This document shows, piece by piece, positions 1 to 8,438 of a stretch of DNA of 64,000 nt (its first letter is position 1; the number at the start of each line of letters is the position of its first letter). The position numbers and the translations under genes are program-made. The notes below the pieces were generated by a model. That model saw only the letters and a list, made by a program, of their open reading frames with translations. It made no database searches and was not told the DNA's origin. The stretch spans positions 372,001 through 436,000 of the forward strand of contig NZ_CANMUU010000002.1 of NCBI RefSeq assembly GCF_947501165.1, read 5' to 3'. The DNA comes from an uncultured Allomuricauda sp. (GTDB lineage: Bacteria; Bacteroidota; Bacteroidia; Flavobacteriales; Flavobacteriaceae).

Positions 1-1
1 T

Positions 2-1063
2 GATTTAACCAACCAGACCCAAGAAAACAAAACGAAAATTGAAATTGGAGAACGCTTTAGTCTGACCTCAAAATTTCTTAAAGAAGAAAGAGAAATCTAC
101 ATATCAGTTCCTTCAAATTATGATAATAGCGTACATAGTTATCCGATTATTGTGGTTTTGGACGCAGAATATTTATTTGAGATAACTAACGCAATTACAA
201 AGATTAAGGCTTCAAGAAATGAGATGCCCGAAAGTATTGTTGTCGGAATTCCAAACAATACGGGAAAACGTTATGATATGGCAATGGAGTTAAGTAATAC
301 CAAGGGAGAATATTTTTTTGGAAAAGGCCATAGCAATGCCAAAGACTATCTAAAGTTTTTTAGAAAAGAATTGTTTCCATTTCTTGAAAAGAAGTACCGA
401 ATTAATTCTGGAAAGACCATTATTGGGATGTCACCTACATTTAGTCCCGTTTTGGAATCATTTTGGAACGAACCAGACCTATTCGACGGTTATATCATTC
501 TTGCCGCTGAACTATCGCTAAAGACTATTTCTGGAGAAACAATAGCACAAAAAATTCGTTCATCTCTTAGAGATAGTCTTCGGCCAAAATCAGCAATTTA
601 TGTTGGTAAAGCTGATGATGACTTGAAAAGAAGACCAAAGGAAGAAGCTGAGGCATTTATTGAATTAAATGAAGAATTGGCATTGAGCTCAAATCCAAAA
701 GTAAGACATAAATTTGAAGTACTTGAGAATGAAAATCATTATGGAATGTCAATAACTGGCATTCAAAATGGACTTGAAACAATATATCCTAAAAGTGAAT
801 GGAACGTGCCTTACAGAGACTTTTGGAGTTCGGAAAACCCTTCAAAGGAGATTAAAATGTTTTACGATGAACTTTCTGAAAGTTATGGTTTCAATGTAGT
901 TCCCCTTGAAAGTTCATTTTATTCTGCCCAAACATTAATTGGAACTATCAAAAGATTAGAAAGACAAGACCGAATTAAGGAATCCAAAGAAGTTTTGAGC
1001 TTGGCTTTAGAATATTATCCAAATTCAGAAGAAATAAGGGAATTAAGAGAAAAATATAAATGA
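2..1063 (+). CDS. Alpha/beta hydrolase esterase, 5'-truncated by window edge
   Basis: The frame is open from base 2 to the stop at 1061-1063 with no initiation codon in view, so the true start lies left of the window; the GTG at 152 would cut into the fold and is not the start. The visible N-terminal part reads REIYISVPSNY and then PIIVVLDAEY, the usual opening of the IroE/esterase-D-type family (PF00756-like), followed by KGHSNAKDYLKFF and FPFLEKKYR. The nucleophile elbow is IIGMSPT (Ser codon 431-433), where the family normally has GxSxGG, so the glycines after the Ser are missing. The probable catalytic His is in ENENHYG (codon 737-739). The C-terminus adds a helical TPR-like tail. Known for the family: hydrolysis of ester bonds in siderophores, acyl groups or xenobiotics. 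The substrate here is unknown, and activity is uncertain given the altered elbow. Confidence 0.75.
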   Translation, partial: DLTNQTQENKTKIEIGERFSLTSKFLKEEREIYISVPSNYDNSVHSYPIIVVLDAEYLFEITNAITKIKASRNEMPESIVVGIPNNTGKRYDMAMELSNTKGEYFFGKGHSNAKDYLKFFRKELFPFLEKKYRINSGKTIIGMSPTFSPVLESFWNEPDLFDGYIILAAELSLKTISGETIAQKIRSSLRDSLRPKSAIYVGKADDDLKRRPKEEAEAFIELNEELALSSNPKVRHKFEVLENENHYGMSITGIQNGLETIYPKSEWNVPYRDFWSSENPSKEIKMFYDELSESYGFNVVPLESSFYSAQTLIGTIKRLERQDRIKESKEVLSLALEYYPNSEEIRELREKYK

Positions 1064-1322
1064 AAACTGGCTACAAAAATGAGCTAACCCAAAATTTAAG
1101 CCATTTTTAGTCACTTTCTAACCAAGTTTGGGTCATATCCCAAGGGTTCGGCTTTGTAACTCGAGTCAGATGATAAAATTTTTTCGATAGTCGCTATTGA
1201 GCCAAGACTAAGACTGACTGATCCAATAAAAAATTGTCGCCCTGTAGCCTTTTATTTTTCTAATTTTAAAACAAAATACGACTAATTCCGAGTAGGACTG
1301 CCGTTGTAGTTAATTATCAAAA

Positions 1323-1787
1323 ATGAAAATTGAATGCAGGGAAATAACTTCAAGCGATACTGACGATATTGTTCAAATTTCTGATTGGTATTTCAATGAA
1401 TGGAAAATACCGAAACAAAAAACAATTGAAAGTTTGACAAATAACCCGGATGGAAACGTGATTTTTCAGACTTTGATGACAACGGAAGATACCCCAATCG
1501 GCACTGGTGGGCTCTATCATAAGGTAGGACTTCAAAACCGAATTAGAAAATATGAAAATTACTCGCCCTGGATTGCCCTAATGTTTACCAAACCTGGAAT
1601 AAGAGGAAAAGGACTCGGAGGGAAATTATTAGAAGAAATTGAATTGGTCGCTCAAAAACAAGGTTTTGGCAAGGTCTATCTATTTACACATTCCGCTGAA
1701 TCTCTGTATTTAAGAAAAGGATGGAATGAAATTGATAGATATCAAATTAAGGGTAAAAATGTTGTGGTTATGGATAAAGAATTGTAA
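1323..1787 (+). CDS. GNAT family N-acetyltransferase
   Basis: A 154-residue protein of normal length for a single GNAT domain. Acetyl-CoA binding motif A is visible at about residues 96-109 (RGKGLGGKLLEEIE), preceded by the beta-4 strand PWIALMFTKPG. The tail (LYLRKGWNEIDRYQIKGKNVVVMDKEL) is the usual motif B and final strand. It would transfer an acetyl group from acetyl-CoA to an amine; nothing in the sequence reveals the acceptor. It stands alone on the plus strand between AT-rich spacers of about 260 and 90 bases in the accessory left part of the window. ATG 1323 is the natural start. Confidence 0.85.
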   Translation: MKIECREITSSDTDDIVQISDWYFNEWKIPKQKTIESLTNNPDGNVIFQTLMTTEDTPIGTGGLYHKVGLQNRIRKYENYSPWIALMFTKPGIRGKGLGGKLLEEIELVAQKQGFGKVYLFTHSAESLYLRKGWNEIDRYQIKGKNVVVMDKEL

Positions 1788-1873
1788 AAATACATAGAAC
1801 GAAGTATGTAACCCTAGTCTCTTGTAGGCGGTAATTCTACATATACTAACAATTTTCATAAGGTAATAAAACA

Positions 1874-2686
1874 GTGGATGAACTGAACGTGATAAAAGAA
1901 CATTACAAACCTATTCAACCCAGTGTTTCAGGTAGCGATAATGAAATAAGTTATCAAGAGAGTAAACCAAGTAAGGAAATTGAGAATTTCATTTACTGTT
2001 TTTGGCAACTTAGGACTCGGAAACCTTTAAAGAAAGGTTATAATTACCGAGTGGTTTCTGACGGCTGTATCGATATATTCTTTAATCATAAACAACCTAC
2101 TGAAAATTTTGTAATGGGGTTTTGTCGAAAGTTCACACAATTCCCAATTGGAAAAGAATTTGATTATATAGGCATTCGATTTTTACCATCGGCATTTCCA
2201 CATTTGTTTGGTGTCAATGCTAAAGCTTTAAGCAATCAATCACAGGAATTAAAAAAGGCTTTACCAGATTTCTCCAAATGGATTGACACAGAAATTAAAG
2301 CTTCAAATTCATATCATACAGTTGTTAGAAAGCTAAATCAAAAACTAAAAGAACTTTCGAAAAGTAATCAAATCCATTACGACCGCCGTTTTTTAAATGC
2401 TTTAAACCTGATTTTCCAAAAAAATGGATATTTGGACACTGAGAAAGACCTTAATATAGGTTTAAGCCCAAGACAACTTCGCAGAATTTTCAACTTCTAT
2501 ATAGGTACAACCACAAAATCGTTCAGTAACGTTGTCCGTTTTCAACATATTCTGAATGCAAAACCTTCAAAACAAAGCCTCAAGGAAAACAAAATGTACT
2601 ATGATATTGGATTCTTTGACCAGGCACATTTCATTAAAAACTTCAAAACATTTTACGGTGTAACGCCCTCTGAGGCATTCCGCTAA
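1874..2686 (+). CDS. AraC-family transcriptional regulator (DUF6597 N-domain)
   Basis: 270 residues starting at GTG 1874; no in-frame ATG fits better. Residues about 25-120 match the DUF6597-type sensor half common in Bacteroidota AraC proteins (IENFIYCFWQLR, VSDGCIDIFFN, YIGIRFLPSAFPHLFG). The C-terminal 90 residues form the AraC double helix-turn-helix (LSPRQLRRIFNFYIGTTTKSF; YDIGFFDQAHFIKNFKTFYGVTPSEAFR). The next gene, 67 bases downstream on the same strand, encodes an exported VOC protein. Regulators of this subtype often sit beside glyoxalase-like genes, so that gene is a plausible target. The ligand is unknown. Confidence 0.88.
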   Translation: MDELNVIKEHYKPIQPSVSGSDNEISYQESKPSKEIENFIYCFWQLRTRKPLKKGYNYRVVSDGCIDIFFNHKQPTENFVMGFCRKFTQFPIGKEFDYIGIRFLPSAFPHLFGVNAKALSNQSQELKKALPDFSKWIDTEIKASNSYHTVVRKLNQKLKELSKSNQIHYDRRFLNALNLIFQKNGYLDTEKDLNIGLSPRQLRRIFNFYIGTTTKSFSNVVRFQHILNAKPSKQSLKENKMYYDIGFFDQAHFIKNFKTFYGVTPSEAFR

Positions 2687-2753
2687 GTTTGTCCGATTTT
2701 TACAATCCTTCTCGTTCGTGTCCTTCTAAATTTGTGGCAATAAATCATTGACG

Positions 2754-3203
2754 ATGAAACAATTACTATTAATCCTATTTGTTCTGACAGTAGGTCTGGC
2801 AAATGCACAAACAAAAAGAGAAATGAAACTGAACGCAGGAATAATTACCAAAAAATTACAGCAGACCAAGAAATTCTATACAGAAGTTTTGGACTTTGGA
2901 GTAAGTTTTGAAAACGAATTTTACCTCTTACTTCACACTCCCAATCGTTCAGCAGAAATCAGTTTTTTACAACCGAACCATCCTAATCAAAAACCCATTT
3001 TCCAATCGGCTTTCAACGGAAAAGGGGTATACTTGACCATAGAAGTTGAAGATGTGGATGAAGTTTACAAGCAACTAAAAGAAAAAGGCGTCCAGTTGGC
3101 AATTGATATTCGAGATGAACCTTGGGGAGACAGACATTTTGCAATAAAAGATCCCAATGGCATCGGTATTGATTTAGTAACGTATACAGAGCCTGAAGAA
3201 TAA
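2754..3203 (+). CDS. Exported VOC (glyoxalase/bleomycin-resistance fold) protein
   Basis: I place the start at ATG 2754 rather than the TTG two codons upstream, because this gives a clean signal peptide (MKQLLLILFVLTVGLANAQ) of the short Bacteroidota type; 149 residues. The rest is one VOC domain: LNAGIITKKLQQTKKFYTEVLDF at the front and HFAIKDPNGIGIDLVTY at the end, the usual metal-site regions. Family members bind small hydrophobic ligands or act as lyases or dioxygenases. An exported VOC protein is unusual, since most are cytoplasmic. It probably forms a unit with the AraC gene just upstream. Substrate not identifiable. Confidence 0.82.
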   Translation: MKQLLLILFVLTVGLANAQTKREMKLNAGIITKKLQQTKKFYTEVLDFGVSFENEFYLLLHTPNRSAEISFLQPNHPNQKPIFQSAFNGKGVYLTIEVEDVDEVYKQLKEKGVQLAIDIRDEPWGDRHFAIKDPNGIGIDLVTYTEPEE

Positions 3204-3389
3204 AAACTATGTATAATATGTATATCAGTGATAGCGGTTTGGGCCTGAATTCAAACCGTTATTACTTTTTACAGAGCATCTTATTGTGGAAAAACAGTCT
3301 GTCTTGGGATTTGCTACTTTGTAATACAGGACAATTGCAGTCTTTATAATAAATCATCTAATACCTTAAAAAATAAATAATATTGATGC

Positions 3390-3407
3390 ATGTTGCATAT
3401 ACAACTT
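3390..3407. promoter_or_regulatory. MarR operator, copy 1 (upstream of marR-like gene)
   Basis: The 18 bases ATGTTGCATATACAACTT contain the near-palindrome TTGCATATACAA (one mismatch from perfect). It lies about 20 bases before the MarR start and differs at a single base from the copy in front of the NmrA gene (3843-3860), which points to autoregulation. Confidence 0.7.
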
Positions 3408-3426
3408 TGTTTTGTATATTTGGCAT

Positions 3427-3828
3427 GTGAAATATGATTTACAACTTTGTATCGGGACTAGGTTAAGGCGTTTATCAAGAATAGCCGACGGTTACTTTAG
3501 AACTCACATAGCTGATTTTGACATAACCGAAAATCAGATGAGCATACTCTTTTTCTTAAAAAAAATAGGTGCTATTGAACAGGGAAAAATAGGAGAAAAC
3601 CTAGCCTTACAGCGTTCTACAGTAAGCAGAAACATTAGGTTATTAGAAAAAAAGAACTACGTGAAAAGCACAAATAACTACAGACCTGAAATTGAATTAT
3701 CCCAAAAAGGAAATGAATTGGTCAGTATGCTCCTTCCAATTTGGGAAAATATAATGGATGAATTGATTGAAAAAATTGGAACATCCGGTATGGAACACAT
3801 TTCAGAATTGGAAAAAAAAATAAACTAA
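3427..3828 (+). CDS. MarR-family transcriptional regulator
   Basis: I prefer GTG 3427, which gives a 133-residue protein beginning MKYDLQLCIGTRLRRLSRIADGYF. The TTG at 3412 is closer to the operator and adds five unlikely residues. A winged helix fills the protein: ITENQMSILFFLKKIGAIEQGKIGENLALQRSTVSRNIRLLEKK is the recognition-helix region, followed by the wing (TNNYRPEIELSQKGNELV) and a C-terminal dimerisation helix. Two almost identical palindromes flank the gene, one before it and one before the oxidoreductase gene downstream. It is therefore most likely a repressor of itself and of the two NmrA-type genes, relieved by an electrophile or quinone-like ligand (the ligand is inference). Confidence 0.85.
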   Translation: MKYDLQLCIGTRLRRLSRIADGYFRTHIADFDITENQMSILFFLKKIGAIEQGKIGENLALQRSTVSRNIRLLEKKNYVKSTNNYRPEIELSQKGNELVSMLLPIWENIMDELIEKIGTSGMEHISELEKKIN

Positions 3829-3842
3829 AAATTTTTATTAAT

Positions 3843-3860
3843 ATGTTGTATATACAACTT
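3843..3860. promoter_or_regulatory. MarR operator, copy 2 (upstream of NmrA genes)
   Basis: ATGTTGTATATACAACTT contains TTGTATATACAA (3846-3857), a perfect 12-base palindrome, 15-32 bases before the ATG at 3875. It is 17/18 identical to the copy at 3390-3407. Confidence 0.75.
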
Positions 3861-3874
3861 AAATCAATCAGATT

Positions 3875-4750
3875 ATGAAAATTCTAGTAACGGGTGCAAC
3901 CGGTATTACGGGACAAGCAACAATTAATTACTTACTGAGTAAGCAAGTAAAGATTAGAGCGATGGTAAGGACCATTGACGAAAGAAGTAAGGCCATGGAA
4001 GATAATGGGGTTGAGATTGTTGAAGGTGATTTTCAAAATCAACAATCAATCAAAAAGGCAATGACTGGGGTTAATAGAGCGTATTTCTGTTACCCATTTA
4101 TTGATGGTTTGCCAAAAGCGGTAACCTATTTCGCACGAGCTGCAAGAGAAAATAACGTGGATGCAATTGTAGCAATGTCGCAAATGAATGTACATGAAGA
4201 AACGACAAGTCCAGCAACCCAGAACCATTTGGTTGGAGAAGAAATATTGAATTGGTCCGGGGTACCTACCGTACATGTTAGGCCAGCTCTTTTCGCAAGC
4301 AATTTTCTGGGAATGGCAGCTCCAACTATCAGAGAGAACGACAAATTCTTCTTTCCAAACCCAGAAGCCAGATATTCAGTGATTCATCCTCAAGATATTG
4401 GCGACGTAATTGGCAATCTTCTTATTTCCAATGACACAGCCGCAGATCATACCAAGATTTATGAATTAACGGGTCCTGAGGTTTTTACTCCAGCAAAACT
4501 GGCTGACGAAATTGGACAGGTAGTCGGAAAATCAATCGAATATGTTCCTATTCCCATTGAAAGCTGGATAAATCATATGAAAACAGACCCCTATGTAAAT
4601 GACTTCCTAGCAAAGCATCTAGAAGAATTCATGAACGACGTAGAAGACGGAAGATTTAACAAAACAAACAACACTATAAACACGATAACGGGTCATGCAC
4701 CACGTACTTTTAAAAGTTTCGTTGAGCATCACATTACTTTTTTTAATTGA
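3875..4750 (+). CDS. NmrA-type NAD(P)-binding oxidoreductase (SDR-a), first copy
   Basis: 291 residues. The N-terminus is a Rossmann dinucleotide site with TGATGITG at residues 7-14, followed by the QuinoneOR2/NmrA pattern: IRAMVRT after beta-2, VEIVEGDFQNQQSI after beta-3, AIVAMSQMNV and VRPALFASNFLG. There is no Tyr-x-x-x-Lys of classical SDRs, as expected for this atypical group. Family members reduce quinones or act as redox sensors. The gene follows the marR-like gene by 46 bases with a perfect operator palindrome between them, and runs directly into a second NmrA gene, so the three form one small regulon. Confidence 0.85.
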   Translation: MKILVTGATGITGQATINYLLSKQVKIRAMVRTIDERSKAMEDNGVEIVEGDFQNQQSIKKAMTGVNRAYFCYPFIDGLPKAVTYFARAARENNVDAIVAMSQMNVHEETTSPATQNHLVGEEILNWSGVPTVHVRPALFASNFLGMAAPTIRENDKFFFPNPEARYSVIHPQDIGDVIGNLLISNDTAADHTKIYELTGPEVFTPAKLADEIGQVVGKSIEYVPIPIESWINHMKTDPYVNDFLAKHLEEFMNDVEDGRFNKTNNTINTITGHAPRTFKSFVEHHITFFN

Positions 4751-4752
4751 AA

Positions 4753-5796
4753 ATGGAGTATAAAAAAATTTTGATAACAGCGGCGAATGGGAACACTGGT
4801 TTCCCAGCCGCTAAAGAACTACTAGGATTAGGTTTTCCAGTAAGAGCTTTTGTTCGAAATCCAAACAAAGAAAAAGCAAAGAAACTTCAACAACTCGGCG
4901 CTGAACTATTTGTAGGGGACATACAAGATATTCGGGATGTTAGAAATTCCCTTCAAGGGATAGAAAGTGCCTATTTTGTCCCCACGTATCCCAATGTCCT
5001 CTTTCAAGGCGCAACTTTCGCCACAGCTGTCGAGGAAATGAATACCAAAAACGTTGTTGTGCTAACACAATGGCTATCGTCCAATTCACATCCCTCTATT
5101 TATACAAAGGAACATTGGTTGGTTGACCAAATCTATAAACGCCTTACAAACACCAACGTTATATTTTTAAATCCTGGACTTTTTGCATTTGTATACTTTA
5201 TGATGCCGGAACCCATGCTGCAATTTGGAATGATGCCAGATTTTGGAACCAACGCACCCCCGTCCAATGAAGATATTGGGTTAACTGCTGCACATATTTT
5301 AAAAAATCCAGAACCGCATAGTGGAAAGAAATATCGGGTAACAAGCAAAGAACTTTTAAAACCAGAACAAATGGCAGACATAGTGGGTAAGGTTGTGGGT
5401 CGTAAAATAAAGGCGGATGTATTACCTGAGAATATGATGTTGAAAATGTTACGTTCTTATGGATTCCCACAAAGAGATGCATCCCAAGTAATCCATTATG
5501 TCAAAGAAGGACATAACGGAGGTTTTTCAATAAATGCACCAACAACTACAGTTCAAGATATTGTTGGCAAACCAGCGGATGATTTTGAGACCATCACTCG
5601 AAGATATCTAAATGATAACCCTATGTTGAAACAATCCATACTGAACAAATTCAAAGCCATGAAAATTATGATGAAAGCTATAATTACTCCAAAATGGAGA
5701 ATGAGTGAATTCGAAAGAAATCAGGGGTTTCCACTATTTGAAAATATGATGTTGTCCAACGAATCACCTGAATGGAAATCCGAACATCGGAAATAA
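4753..5796 (+). CDS. NmrA-type NAD(P)-binding oxidoreductase, second copy with C-terminal extension
   Basis: I start it at ATG 4753, two bases after the stop of the preceding gene (the TTG at 4747 would overlap); 347 residues. The dinucleotide-binding turn is TAANGNTG (residues 9-16), a variant of TGxxGxxG. The body resembles its neighbour (VRAFVRNPNKEKAKKLQQLGAELFVGDIQD; LNPGLFAFVYFM) but it carries about 70 extra C-terminal residues rich in Met, Lys and aromatic positions. Two diverged paralogues in tandem suggest a heteromeric enzyme or two substrates under one MarR control. Substrate unknown. Confidence 0.8.
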   Translation: MEYKKILITAANGNTGFPAAKELLGLGFPVRAFVRNPNKEKAKKLQQLGAELFVGDIQDIRDVRNSLQGIESAYFVPTYPNVLFQGATFATAVEEMNTKNVVVLTQWLSSNSHPSIYTKEHWLVDQIYKRLTNTNVIFLNPGLFAFVYFMMPEPMLQFGMMPDFGTNAPPSNEDIGLTAAHILKNPEPHSGKKYRVTSKELLKPEQMADIVGKVVGRKIKADVLPENMMLKMLRSYGFPQRDASQVIHYVKEGHNGGFSINAPTTTVQDIVGKPADDFETITRRYLNDNPMLKQSILNKFKAMKIMMKAIITPKWRMSEFERNQGFPLFENMMLSNESPEWKSEHRK

Positions 5797-6039
5797 ATTG
5801 ACGGAAAGCATCGGTTATGGCACCATAATCAAGGATAATGGGCGTAACAAATGATTTTAACGTGTGGTTATTTAGTGTGAGATGAAATTTGAGAAATCAG
5901 AAATCAAAATACGCTTCTTTCAATCCACGAATTTTTTACCTTTTTTCAAGAATATATCAGATGTGGGCAACTTTTTTATAAAAATTAACGTCTCATAAAT
6001 AGATGATTTTAATATTGAATCAAAAAAACCAGTCGAATT

Positions 6040-6498
6040 ATGAAGTCAGCACAGAATATAGCAGATAAGGAGTTAAGTACCCTGACTGCCATTTCAAATC
6101 CCCCTATTTGGAGATTGCACTTAATGCGCGCACTATTTTTTCTAAATTTCATCAGCTTAGCGTTCGATAACTGGTCAACAATTCTTTTTCCCACAGAGCA
6201 ACTACTCCCTTTAACAGGAGTAGGAGTTAGTTTTTATGCGTCATTGTCTCTGTTAAGCTTATTTGGAATCCGATTTCCCCTGAAATTCATTCCTCTGTTG
6301 CTGGTTCAGCTGATTTATAAATCAGCTTGGTTAATAGGCGTCTATTTACCAGCGCATAAATCGGGCCTAGTTTATGAAAACATTGAATCGTGGTTTTGGC
6401 CAATGGCCATTGGAATCGTTATAGACCTTTTGGTTATTCCTTGGAAATACGTTTATTTAGAATATATCAAAAATTTGTTCAGCTTATCTAAAAAGTAA
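6040..6498 (+). CDS. Small integral membrane protein, function unknown
   Basis: 152 residues with a short polar N-terminus and four hydrophobic stretches (about residues 29-47, 57-75, 82-103 and 116-137). No catalytic motif or recognisable family feature is visible. It stands alone, preceded by a 243-base AT-rich spacer in which I see nothing specific, and it is the last gene before the integrase end of the accessory region. Confidence 0.65.
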   Translation: MKSAQNIADKELSTLTAISNPPIWRLHLMRALFFLNFISLAFDNWSTILFPTEQLLPLTGVGVSFYASLSLLSLFGIRFPLKFIPLLLVQLIYKSAWLIGVYLPAHKSGLVYENIESWFWPMAIGIVIDLLVIPWKYVYLEYIKNLFSLSKK

Positions 6499-7114
6499 GT
6501 AGAGCGCTTCAAGTAGAACTGTATTCGCAATATTGGGCGAAACGAAAAAAGAAGGAATAGGTACAAAACAAAGCTAAAGGAACAACACTTTGAAGGATAA
6601 TCCTTTGGCAATTATAGTGAATAAAGTATCCGGTTACGGAATATAAAAAGATAAATCTGTTCGCAGAGAGGGTACGCGTGATGTAAGTGAAAACCTGCCT
6701 GCCATAGAACACTTGACAACAGCGTCTGATTTGGATTCTGTTTGCCAATGCATTTCTAAATCAGCGATATTTCTTAACAGAAAAAACCAAACTAATATCT
6801 TCCAATTATGTAAAAAACAACGAACCTACTAATGAAAAAATACTTCTTTGGCCTAATGCCATACTCATTAAAAAAATATGGCTATAACTTTATAATACCA
6901 AAACCACCTATTGATTAGATAAATATTATTTCTGAAAAGCGTAAACAAGCTCTTCTGAGTTTCAATAGGCCGTTTCGGGTCTTATAACAGCCATTTTGAG
7001 GGACAGTTTGGACAAAAAAACCTTCTCTTACCAGAGTGTCCCATCTCAAGTCTTTTTTAGTAGTACTGTTTAAAACATTAAAGGGGACTATTTTAAAATC
7101 AATTTTGGTAAAAT
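6499..7114. other. 616-base spacer between membrane protein and integrase
   Basis: No convincing gene. Short frames on both strands lack a sensible start and any family resemblance, including a minus-strand frame at about 6915-7120 running out of the end of the integrase gene. The AT-rich, gene-poor character fits decayed DNA at an island end. Confidence 0.5.
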
Positions 7115-8245
7115 TTAACCTATGTCCAATTCAGGAATCATATTGGCGGCTTCTTTCATTTTCCTGTCAATGATTTTAGTATAAATTTCGGTGGTTCTGA
7201 TTTCGCGATGCCCCAAACGTTTTGAAACTGTATAAATATCTGCACCGTTTTCAAGTAATAGAACCGCATTCGTATGTCTCGCGCTATGAAAAGTGATATG
7301 TTTGGTTATTCCTGCTTTCATGCACCAACGAAGTATTTCGGTATTGTAAACCGCACCATATTTTAATCCTTTAAATACTCGCTCATTTTTATGGGTTCTT
7401 TTTCCCAATAAATCTCTTGCTTGCCGAGAAATATAAAGGTATTCAAGGCCGTCCGTTTTCTTCTGTCTAAAAATGATTCGCGAAGTTTCATCTTCGTCCC
7501 GTACTTCAGACCAGGTTAATTTGTTGATGTCGCTCCATCGCAATCCAGTAAGACAGCTGAATATGAACGCATTCTTCAGGATAGGATATTTACATTCGGT
7601 TTGTGTTAAAGCTTGTAATTCAGAATAGGTTAGATATTCCCTCTGTGATTCGGCCTGTTCAAATCCTTTGACCGATTTGATAACATTGGCATCAATATAG
7701 TTCTCATTGTAGGCTTCCCGAAGTGCTGCCTTGAGTTTATTGAAGTAGGTGTATTTGGAATTTTGGGATAGGGGAGTGTTGCTTTTTGTTTTTGCCCTGG
7801 TATCCAAGTACCGTCTGAATCCTCGAACAAAATCCGTGTCAATATCTTTTAATTGGATATGCGCAGGTGCATATTTCTCTAAGTGTTTAAAGGCAGCATC
7901 CCAATTCCCGTAGTTTCCTTTGGATTCGTATCGCTCTTCCTGAAGTGTTTTATAGAAATCAAAAAGAAGGATATTCCCTTTTTTATTGTCCTTCAGTTTA
8001 TACTTTCCCTGAATAAATTCGGCTTTCCGAATAGCAAGAATGTTTTCCGCTAGCTCCCAGGTCCCTTTGTCCTTTCGTTTTTCATCGTTGGATTCAGGGT
8101 GCTCAGAAACGTAAAGTTTTAAATATTCGAATTTCCGTCGATGCTTTTTCACCCCGTCTTTGTCAATGGTATACCCATTATAAAATTCAATAAACAAACT
8201 CAACCTGTTGTTTTTTAACCGCTTACTTTTTAACGTGATTTTCAT
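7115..8245 (-). CDS. Tyrosine site-specific recombinase (integrase)
   Basis: 376 residues with the Bacteroidota layout: an N-terminal arm-binding segment (1-85), a SAM-like core-binding domain (about 90-190, LLFDFYKTLQEER to YIDANVIK) and the catalytic domain (205-370). The catalytic set is complete: Arg236 in TGLRWSD, Lys262/263 in RQKKTDG, His320 and Arg323 in HSARH, His346 in LGHREIRTT and the nucleophile Tyr355 in TEIYTKI. It therefore appears active. It is read away from mnmE; its start is 193 bases from the mnmE stop, and that spacer carries repeated AGGTGTAA motifs. The position suggests that it integrated a mobile island at the 3' end of mnmE. Confidence 0.93.
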   Translation of the reverse strand: MKITLKSKRLKNNRLSLFIEFYNGYTIDKDGVKKHRRKFEYLKLYVSEHPESNDEKRKDKGTWELAENILAIRKAEFIQGKYKLKDNKKGNILLFDFYKTLQEERYESKGNYGNWDAAFKHLEKYAPAHIQLKDIDTDFVRGFRRYLDTRAKTKSNTPLSQNSKYTYFNKLKAALREAYNENYIDANVIKSVKGFEQAESQREYLTYSELQALTQTECKYPILKNAFIFSCLTGLRWSDINKLTWSEVRDEDETSRIIFRQKKTDGLEYLYISRQARDLLGKRTHKNERVFKGLKYGAVYNTEILRWCMKAGITKHITFHSARHTNAVLLLENGADIYTVSKRLGHREIRTTEIYTKIIDRKMKEAANMIPELDIG

Positions 8246-8260
8246 GAGTTTCGAATTTCG

Positions 8261-8319
8261 AGGTGTAATTTTTACACCTTTTCACCTCAAAAACTTAATG
8301 AGGTGTAAAAAAGGTGTAA
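8261..8319. repeat. AGGTGTAA repeat cluster between integrase and mnmE
   Basis: AGGTGTAA occurs at 8261-8268, inverted at 8272-8279 (a perfect 8-base inverted repeat with a 3-base spacer), and again directly at 8301-8308 and 8312-8319 (11-base period, about one helix turn). CACCTC at 8283-8287 is a further partial copy. These are likely binding sites for the integrase arm domain, an excisionase or a repressor of int. Confidence 0.6.
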
Positions 8320-8438
8320 CAAAAGTATGAAAATACGCTATTAAAGGAAACGAAGAAAAGAAATAATTTTAAACAACTTATTGAAAATCAAATAAATGAA
8401 AACAAATGAATCTAAATGAAATTTAAAAATCGACTTAT

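Noticed and set aside
1064..1322. Spacers around the GNAT and AraC genes resembling integron cassette recombination sites
   Set aside because: I could not find two spacers sharing a folded attC-like core, and no integron-type integrase is present.
6915..7120. Minus-strand open frame of about 65 codons downstream of the integrase
   Set aside because: No plausible start codon and no recognisable family; AT-rich chance frame is more likely.
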